Assembly (NCBI GenBank): GCA_007994965.1
Contig: VOPW01000003.1
Coordinates: forward strand, 1 to 64,000
DNA: 64,000 bases
DNA from: Piscinibacter aquaticus
Lineage (GTDB): Bacteria > Pseudomonadota > Gammaproteobacteria > Burkholderiales > Burkholderiaceae_C
Reading direction: 5' to 3'
Of this stretch, positions 55,953 to 64,000 are shown one piece after another (the first letter of the stretch is position 1; every line of letters begins with the position of its first letter). A program made the translations under genes and the position numbers. The notes below the pieces were generated by a model that worked only from the letters and a program-made list of their open reading frames with translations, had not been told where the DNA came from and searched no databases.

Positions 55953-58900
55953 TCAGGCCAGCACGGTCTCGGCGGCGCTGCTCTCGCGGCCGATCGGGTC
56001 GATGACGACGACGCGGTAGACGCTGCCGGCCGGCACTTTTTCGCCGGTGTTGTCCGGATCCACGCCGCTGACGCTGTAGGGTGCGTTGCCCTCGAGATCG
56101 ATCGTGGCCAGCAGGCGCAAGGGCAGGCCCCGATCACGCCGCATCACGCGCAACCTGTAGGGCCCGAGTTCGCCCCCGGCGGCCGTGCGGATGCGTGAAG
56201 CTCAACTGCACGTTCGTCTGGCCACCGCTCGTGCTGGGGCTGCCGCTTGCGGCGAGCGAGGTCACCGCGGCCGGTGGCAGCGGCGGCACCAGCATCACGC
56301 TGACCGGATCGGACGGCGACCCCCACGCGCCCGGCACCGGCCGGCCCGCGGCCACCGAGCCCGGTGCCGGTGCGCCTTGCGCTTCGGCCACCCAGAAGTA
56401 GTGCAGCCAGGGCTTGAGCTTCGCAGCGGGCGAGATCAGCACCGGGCCCTCGTCGACGTAGAGCGCGCTCTGCCGGCCCTTGTCGTCGGGCGCGCCCATG
56501 GTGCCGAGCGCGACGATCGGCATGCGCTGCACATCGCGCGCGCCCACCAGCGAGCGGCGCAGCCGCCATTGCACCGCCTCGGTCATGCCCTGGGTCAGCG
56601 TGATGCGCACCTCGGCGGCATAGGGCGCGGCGTTGTCGGCCATCGCGGCCGGCTTGATCTCCAGCACCGGCCGCGGCGGCGGATCGGCATTGGGCACCGC
56701 GAAGATCAGCAGCGGCAGCGAGGTCAGCGCCACGCGTGCGCCCGAGGCGCTCTCGGCCGCGATGCGGTAGACGTTGAGCACGCGCAGGCTGCCGCTGACG
56801 GCATGGCGGAAGGTCTTCTGCCCAGCCGCACCGTCGACCACTACGCCTTGCAGCCGCTCGAACAGATGGTCGGGCACCAGCGCCGGCGCATTGCGGATCA
56901 ACGTGGCGCGTGCGGCCGGGTCGGTGGTGGCGGCCAGCGCCGCCGCGAGCGCGGCCTCGGGCGAACCGTTCGCCGCCGTGCCGAGGTGGCGCACGATGCG
57001 GTTCTCGTCGCTGTACCAGATGGCCACGTGGGCCTGGCCAGCCGCGGGGGTCCATGCGTACTCCACCGTCGACAGCCCGGTCACGTCGGGCCGGCCCGAA
57101 TACATCAGCGTGTCGGGCACGGCGATCTGCACCGGTGGCCGCGGATCGTTCATCGTGATCACGGCCGGTTCGCTCGGCTCGGAAACTGGCTCGCGGTATC
57201 GCGCCAGCGCGCCACCGGCGCAGCTTGCGCACCTCGGTGGCGGCCAGCAGCGGGCCGGTGAACGTGAAGTCGAGCTTCGCGGGCGGCGCCAGCGGCGTGG
57301 CGATCAGCTGGCTCTGCGTGGAGACGCCGCTGGTGGTCAGGTCGGTCACCACCAGCTCGAACTCGCGCACCGCGAAGCTCGCGGGTGCGAGGCTCGCCAG
57401 CGGCGGCACCTCGACGATCACGCGCACCTCGCCGCCGCTCAGCGCCGCATTGGCCGGCTGCGCATACGACGCGCGGAACACCGGCCGCGGCGGGCGCGGG
57501 CGCGGGCCCGGCGGGTTGACCGCCACCGACCAGTCGGACCAGCGGCCGAAGCCATCCTGCTGCGCCACGCCATAGCGGATCGTGTCGGCACTCGCATTGC
57601 GATCGCTGATCTGGCCGGTGCCGGGCGCGGGCGGCGGCAAGGATTCCTCGTCGGCCGCATTGCGCCCCAGCACCAGCGGCAGGTGGAAGCCGTCGTCGTT
57701 CCGCTTGTGCAGGCTGTCGCGCTGCGCGCCGCCATCGGGTGTCTGCTTCTCGGCCGCCAGCAGCGCCGCCACGCCGACGCCGGCGAGCTGCAGCTCGACC
57801 TCGCGGCGCGCCTGCGGCACCGGCATCGGCACCCAGCCGACGTGCTGGTGCGCGGTGATCACCGGCGGCAGCATCGGTGCCGGGCTGGCGCTGCGATCGG
57901 CCACCGCCATCGTGCCGAGGCCGACCACGCTGCCCATCTCCTGCAGCGTCTTCAGCAGCTTCTTGTCCACCGGCACGTCGAGCCCCGACGCGAGCTTGAT
58001 CCACGTGCCGACCCATGAACTGGTGTCCGGGTAGCGCAGTTGCGGATTCACCTGCGCGAGCAGCGCATCGAAGAACGGGTCGTTCAGCTGCGGGTCCTTG
58101 GCCGGCGGGAAATCCTGGAAGAAGCCGGCGACCCAGTAGAAGACCAGAAGCGGCGTCGGCTCCTTTGAACTCGGTATCGAGCGCCTTGTGGCCGAACAGC
58201 GCCGCCACGCCAGGATCGAAGCGCGACTGCAGCACGCGGTCGAGGCAGCGCTGCGTGAAGCTGCCGAGCGGCCGGCCGCGTTCGTCGCTGACCGGTGTCG
58301 AGCTGGTCAGCTCCAGCGGCGGGGCCGAGAGATCGGTGATGAGCCGGTCCAGATCGGGCTTCAGCGGCAGCGCGAGCGAGTTGACGCGCTTGGCTTCCCA
58401 TGGCGGCGTTTCGCCCGGGGCGAGGGCCGGCGGCAGCAGGCCGAGCGTCTCCTGCAGCGGGCGGCGTTGAGGTGCCTGCTGCAGCACGCGCGCCTCTGCC
58501 CGCGCGATGGCGTTCGCAATCGCCGTGGTAGCGCGGGCCACCGGGGTGCGGCAGGTTCAGCAGCGTGAAGGGCGCCCAGTCGAGCCGCCCGACGTCGCGC
58601 TGTTCGAGCCAGCCACGCCGGCCACCGTGCCGCGCCCTTCCAGCCGGATCTGCACGAGGCCCGGTGCGCCGAAGGCGTAGGGCGGTGCAGTTCGCCGGGC
58701 CACCTCGGCCGGGCCCTGCAGCGTGGCGACGAAGGCGGTGGCGACGATGCCGCTGGCGGCCTGCGCGTGCGAGACATTCGCCGACGCCACGAGGCGCGAG
58801 CGGTCGAGCCGCGTCGCCGCGCGGCGCAGCACCGGGCCGACGGTGATCGGCCCGGGCTGCCCCGGCTGATGGGGCTCTGCGCCGCCGGCCGGATCGGCAT

Positions 58901-59213
58901 TCACGCGCGCCCACAGGCAGGTCTGCCCGGGCGCGAGCGAGAGGTAGGCCGTCACCGGGTTGTCGGGCGTCAGCGTGAAGGGCGCGGCGAGCACGCGGCC
59001 GCGGCTGTCGACGAACACCACGTCGCTGCGCAGCTTGATCTGCCGCGCATCGCGCAGCACCGCGCGCCAGACGATGTACGGCGCGACCGGCAGGCCGAGC
59101 AGCGGGTGCGCATCGACGCGCAGATGGATGCCCGGCTGCAGGTGCGTGTCGGCCGGATCGGCCGGCAGCGCATGGGCGTTGAAGAGCGTCGGTGAGACGA
59201 TGGGCAGCGGCAT
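55953..59213 (-). CDS. Large uncharacterised protein B (about 1087 aa), frameshifted
   Basis: Pieces in three frames join into one protein starting MPLPIVSPTLFNAHALPADP at 59213 and ending SSAAETVLA at 55953. Shifts lie near 58600, 58545, 58145, 57195 and 56185. The middle and C-terminal parts look like fibronectin III-type beta sandwiches (FRASYAQPANAALSGGEVRV, AAEVRITLTQGMTEAVQW, PLPPAAVTSLAASGSPS). No catalytic motif was seen. The stop of protein D and the ATG of B overlap by one base (TGATG), so both are translated from one message. Confidence 0.65.
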
Positions 59214-62200
59214 CACAGACCCTCCCGTTCGAGCAGCGAGGGCACGGTGCCCAGGCGCCGCGTGCCGCTGACCGTGCCTTGCGGCGTGTTGAAGCTCAGG
59301 CGCAGCGTGGGCTCCGGCGGCCCGGCCGGCACCGCGAAGGGCGCGGCCGGCCGCAGCCACACGCGCGTCCAGCGCGCATTGGCGCGGTAGGGCGTCAGCG
59401 TGTGCGCGCCGACGGCCGCAGAAGCCGGCTCGATGCGCACGCCCGGTGTCGCCACCCCGCCGACGATCACCGTCAGCTCGCGCTTCATCGGCTCGAGGCT
59501 GTCGACGAGCAGGCCTTCGACGAGCCGGTGCTGGTGGCCGCATCGAAGCGCCACAGCACGTAGCTCTTCGATTCGAGCTCGGGCAGCGCCAGCGTCTCGG
59601 CGTCGATCGCGTCGAGCGCCGCGTCGAGCGCTGCATCGCCTTCGACAAAACCGCCGGCAGGCAGCACGGCCTCATCGGGCACGACCGGTCGTCGGGCAGG
59701 AACAGGCCGGTGCTCGCGGCACCGTAGCCCAGCGCGTCCAGCATCGCCGCGGGCGACGCATAGCGCGAGGTGCGGAAGCGCGTGGCCAGCACCACCGCGC
59801 GGTCGCTGCCCTTCGTCGCGACCACGTTGAAGTCGTAGTCGGCCTCGGGCTCCAGCGGCGCGGTGACGGCCAGCTGGCGCCGCCCATCGGGCCGGTGCCG
59901 GGCAGGCACGGTGCGTCCTTCAGCGCCTCGTGGATCAGCTGGTAGCCCACCGGCTGCAGCGCGTCGGGCAGCGCCAGCCGTGCCAGCGTGAGCGGCAGCG
60001 GCGCGATCACCGCATCGAGCGCCGCCGGGGTCGACTGCGGTTTCGGATCGGTGCGGCGGATCTCGATGGCCAGCGTGCGGCCGTACTGATCGAGCAGCTG
60101 CTTGACGTGGCCGGCATCGAAGTGCGCCCAGATCGGATCGCCGGTGAACTGCGTGGCGCGGCCATTGGCCGGCTCCACGCCGATCAGGTAGCGGCCGACG
60201 TCGCGCGCATCGAACACGAACTCGTTCAGCCCGTCCTGCTGCGCCGGCGTGGCGTCGGCATCCGGTGCGGTGGCGAAGTACAGCACGTCGGTGCCGCCGG
60301 AGGTCCAGGCGGTCGGGTCGGGGTCGGGCGGCGTCTCGTTCGGATCCTCGGGCTGCCACACCTGCCAGCTCCAGCCCACCTCGACCTGGTAGTCGGTGGA
60401 CGGCGCCAGCACGATCTCGCGGCGCTCCTCCACCGGCAGCGCCATCACGGTGGCGAGGATGTTCAGCAGGCTGGCCTGCACTGCGCCGTCACTCGCGCGC
60501 ATCGGCGGCGCGCTGGTCGATGCCGCACACCGAGACCAGCGTGACGGTCTTGCCCGCCGGCACCTGGATGCGCAGGCCGTTCCACGGGCCGGCCACGCCG
60601 GCGCGCGGATGGAAGCGCACCAGCGCGCAGCGCCGGCCATCGCGGCCCTGGTGCTGCTCGATGACCTCGCCGACCCAGCCGTCGCGCGGCCGGTCGCCGA
60701 CGATGCCGGTGACCACCGCCACCGGCTGCACCATCGCCACCGCACTGGCCGTGGTGACCATCGCCTGTGCCCGTTCGGCCAGCGGCGCCGACAGCGCCGG
60801 GCGCGCCGGCTTGCAGCAGCCGTCGTCCTCCGGCGGCTCGTCGGGCACCTCGGCATCGGGTTCGTGGCAGAGCTGGTAGAGCGCGACCACGTCGCTCGCG
60901 CCGAACAGTTCGATCACGCGGATGCCGCGGCCGCGGATGTCGAGCTTCGCGGGCTGCTTCGCCGGCGCCGTGGTCTCGCCGCGCCACACGCGCGCGCCGC
61001 TGGCGTCCAGCGCGTGTCCGCGCAGCGGGCCGTTGCCGAACAGCATCAGGTCGAGCGCCACGCGGCTGCACGCCGCCGGCAGTTCGATGCGCAGGCCGTG
61101 GCCCGGGAAGCGCAGTTCGCGGCGCTGGTCGCGGCCGGCGCGATCCGGCTCGGCGGCTTCGTCGACCATGTCGACCAGCGCCAGCTCGGGCTTGCCCGAC
61201 GCCGCCTCGAAGACGATGCCGGCATGCACCAGCCGCGCCACCTTGCGCGCCGGGCGATCGAGCTCGTCGAAGTCGACGCAGCGGTGCGCGCCTTCGCCGC
61301 CGAGGCAGCAGAGGCGGTAGAGCAGTGCTTCGCCGCCACCGCCGTGGATCTCGATTGCGGCGATGCCGTCGCCTTGCTTCGCGCGCAGCGTGATCACCAG
61401 CGGCTGGCCTTGCGGCGCGCTGCCGCCATCGCCGGCCACCGCGCGGCCCCCGGCATCCAGGCCCACGGCCTTGATGCCGCTGGAAGTGAACACCATCAGG
61501 TGCAGCTCGACGGCCACGCAGGCATGCGGCAGCGTCACGCGCAGGCCGCCGGCGGGGAAGAAGACCTCGGCATCGCCATCGTTGCCGCGCCGCGGCGGCA
61601 ACGTGCGCTGGTCGACCGCGTCGGTCAGGCGCAGCGGCTCGCCGCGCTTCAAGGGCTCGAACAGATAGCCGTGGTGGGCGATGCGGTCGAAGGCCTTGTC
61701 GGCGGGCTTCAGGCCCTCGAAGGTTTCGCAGGTCTTGCCGTCGCCGCGGCCGCCTTCCACGCACAGCTTGAACAGCAGCGCCTCGTTGCTGCCGCCGGCG
61801 AGCTCGACGATCACGATGCCGTCGGCGCGCAGGCGCAGGACCTGCGGCGCTCGTGGTTGCGAAGGGGCGATGAAATCACTGGCGATCTCGCGGCCCGCGG
61901 CATCGAGCGCGCGCGCTTTCACCGGGCCGCCGAACAGCACCAGTGCAGTTCGACGGCGCGCACCGCCGAGGCGAAGCGGATCGCCACGCCGCCATCGGGC
62001 AGGCGCACTTCGGCGCTGCCGTCGCGGCCGGGCACCAGCGGATCGACCGAGCTGTCGAGCTGGTCGACGAGCGTCAGCGTGTCCTGCCGCTGCAGCGGCG
62101 TGACGCGGAAACGCTGGCGCACGAGCTCGGTGACGTTGTTGCGCGTCTTCAGGCCGCGGAAGTCGTCGCAGACCTTCCCGCCGTCGTCGTGGCCATTGCC

Positions 62201-64000
62201 ATCGCCGTTGTCGCCGCCCTCGGGCCGGCCATGGCCCGCCGCGTCGCAGATCATCAGGGTCACGCTCGGCGAGGTGACCGGCTGATCGAACAGTCCCTCC
62301 CACGGCAGCGGCAGATCGGCCAGCGTGCCGCCGGCCACCGCGCGGCGCAGCGCCGGCAGGCGGTAGCCGCGTGTCAGCGACTGCCCGTCTTCGTGCGCGG
62401 CGAAGGGCAGATCCACCACCGCGCCCGGCACGATCGCACCACCGGACAGGCCCAGCAGCGTCATCAGCGGCTTGCCGCGGATCACCGCCGTGCCGGCGCG
62501 GATCACCGGCTCGCCGGTGACGAAGAAGCGGCTCGGGTAGGGCCCCGGCGCGGGCGTCTGCTGGCGCAGCCGCACCTTGTTCAGCCCGGCGCGCTTCGCA
62601 TCGCGGCCGAGCACGCAGGCGCGCGCCGGTTGCGGCTTCGGATCGCAGATCGTGCCGACGGTATCGGCCGGCGCGCCGGGCTGGCCGGCACCGCCGTTGC
62701 TCATGTTCACCACCCAGGCCCACGGGTTCCAGTCGAGCAGCTTGAGGTTCGGGCCCTCGTGTTCGCTCGGCAGCGGGTTGCTGCCGCCGGAGGCATCGGG
62801 CTGCCGGTAGGGCGTGCTGGTCCACACCGACTGCAGCGGCTTCGTGCCTGCGACCACCGTGCCGTCGCTGCGCTTCTTCAGCACCACGCTGTCGAGCCGG
62901 TAGGCGTATTTCAGCTGGCTGGAGCCGGTCCACTTCGGCTGCGTCGGCGTCGGGCCGGGCGTGAACTGCGAGCCGCCGGGCATCGCGTTCTCCACGTAGT
63001 GCACGAAGTGGATCACCGGCGCGGTGTCGGGCCACACGGTGTTGTTGCCGTTGATGCCGGCCGAGGCGGCTGCGGCCTCGGCGACCTGCGCTTCGTCGGC
63101 CGGATCGGCCGGGGCGACGGCCACCGGCGCGGCCGCCAGCGGCAGCGTCTTGCTGGCCACGCCCATGATGCGGTCGCGCCGGTCGGTCAGGCTGATGCCC
63201 TTGACCGGGCTGGGCGGCACCGGCGGTGTCATGTTCGGGCCGAAGTCGAAGCTCACGCCCACGCAGCCGGAGATCGAGAAGAAGAACAGGTCGACCTCGC
63301 CGCAGAACTCGCCGTCGATGCGGATCGCGATGTCGTTGCCGATCTGGCGCGCTTCGAGGATCAGCTCGCCGCGGGCGGAGATCGAGATCACCACGAGGTC
63401 GAGCTCGCCGCGCACGAAGATGCCGCCCTTGAGCAGCAGCGGCGCGGTGCCGAAGCCGATCAGCACCTTGGCCGAGGCCTCGAGCTTGATCGGGCCGGCG
63501 GCCCAGCGGATGTCGAAGCCGGCGCCGAAGCCGACCGCGAAGCCGTCGAAGGTGAAGCGCGGGTCGCCGCCCAGGCAGGGCAGGCCGCCTTCCTCGATCA
63601 TCAGGTAGGTCCAGGCCTGCACGTCGATCGTGCCGGGCAGCAGCTTCAGCGTCACCGGCTCGCCGAAGCGGCCGTAGGCGGTCTGGCCGTCGGAGCCGAT
63701 GCGCACGTAGACCTTCTTGCCCGTGCCGGGATAGGGGAAGAAGCCGGAGAACGGCACCTTCACCTCGAGCACGCTGGGGATGGTGTATTGCGCCGAGACG
63801 GCGAGCTTGACGGCCTCGTCGTCGATGACGATCAGGCCGGTGATGGTGCCGCTGGCGCCCCCTCGTCGGTGACCTCGGTGTCGGGCACCTCGACGATGTT
63901 GACGTCGACGCCGAGGATCACCTCCACGTCGGGGAAGGCGACCACCACCATGCCGGCGCAGCTGACGCAGAAGCTGACGTCGGGCAGCGTGCCGACGACC
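59213..64000 (-). CDS. Giant uncharacterised protein D, at least 1590 aa, 5' end outside window
   Basis: The reading runs off the window at 64000 (VVGTLPDVSFCVSCAGMVVV). It continues through a beta-rich region of alternating strands (FAVGFGAGFDIRWAAGPIKL, FVRGELDLVVISISARGELI, DLFFFSISGCVGVSFDFG). Then comes a Thr/Pro segment, a threefold domain repeat (62170-60830) and further beta domains up to RRLGTVPSLLEREGL at 59213. Shifts lie near 63865, 61945, 60500, 59895, 59690 and 59530; one at 60500 bypasses a TGA, so the C-terminal third could instead be a separate gene. No known family is recognised. Confidence 0.6.
60830..62170 (-). repeat. Threefold tandem domain repeat in protein D, about 150 aa each
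   Basis: Units begin at Cys codons near 62170 (CDDFRGLKTR), 61730 (CETFEGLKPA) and 61280 (CVDFDELDRP). Each contains a L-x-D-x-x-D segment (LVDQLDSS, LTDAVDQR, LVDMVDEA), an xVxFPxGGLRIxLP-type strand, a V-E-L-H/D-L-M-x-F strand, an A-x-x-L-D-A-x-G-R-type turn, and a closing ALLYxLC-type strand (ALLFKLC, ALLYRLC, ALYQLC). The conserved Cys at both ends suggests a disulfide or metal-bound unit. Confidence 0.65.

Noticed and set aside
60396..62285. 629-aa plus-strand frame opposite protein D
   Set aside because: Repetitive Arg/Ala/His composition with no domain; the minus strand carries the repeated module with conserved motifs.
1..64000. CRISPR arrays, tRNA or rRNA genes, complete insertion sequences
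   Set aside because: No regularly spaced repeats, cloverleaf-like sequences, rRNA blocks or transposase motifs were seen by eye on either strand.

Overview
The window is very GC-rich and reads as a betaproteobacterium of the order Burkholderiales. This is an inference from base composition, the Burkholderia-type parA/parB/repA module, DCC-Coq7, ProQ, PACE and the general gene repertoire; no rRNA marker is present. No tRNA, rRNA, CRISPR array or complete insertion sequence was seen. Many genes are split by single-base frameshifts. In the cases I could resolve, adding one base next to a short homopolymer restores the family-typical reading, so I treat most as sequence errors and give whole-gene coordinates.

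Layout. 0-25 kb: dispersed housekeeping and stress genes, namely a recombinase tail, a HipA-family kinase, ferredoxin, a ClcA chloride channel, small VOC/cupin/SnoaL enzymes, MFS and LysR genes, a DCC-Coq7 fusion, SixA and PhoD. Next comes a tightly overlapping cassette (LuxR-type HTH, methyltransferase-like protein, two tandem unknown HTH paralogues), then a lipoprotein, a Mn-sensing yybP-ykoY riboswitch with its GDT1-family exporter, and a ProQ-family RNA chaperone. 25.3-27.2 kb is a less GC-rich accessory patch with one exported Cys-rich protein and otherwise no recognisable genes. 27.2-32.4 kb carries paired OsmC genes, a P-type cation ATPase and small membrane or exported proteins.

32.4-39.4 kb looks like the replication and partition core of a second replicon (chromid or megaplasmid, or an integrated one). 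It holds a tyrosine recombinase with a dif-like site beside it, parB, parA, an iteron-bearing origin and a repA initiator. Three perfect GGCAACC-N-GGTTGCC palindromes and one variant are strong parS candidates. Recombinase plus dif-like site would resolve dimers, ParAB-parS would segregate, and RepA with the iterons would initiate replication.

39-52.6 kb: YciI proteins, a two-TM ion channel, a PACE efflux protein, an arsenic operon (arsR-arsI-arsC-acr3 plus a DHFR-family gene) facing an AAC(3)-I-like acetyltransferase, a MerR-controlled operon (DUF2938, flavodoxin-like, DUF2798, GNAT) with a textbook 19-bp-spacer promoter, an FCSD-like flavoprotein, and a deletion scar joining remnants of an acoR-like gene and an aldehyde dehydrogenase.

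52.6-64 kb is one minus-strand operon of three very large uncharacterised proteins (1103 aa, about 1087 aa and at least 1590 aa, the last running off the window). They contain beta-rich repeats, Fn3-like segments, a triplicated domain of about 150 aa and a degenerate PLD-like end. This is the best candidate here for an undescribed system.
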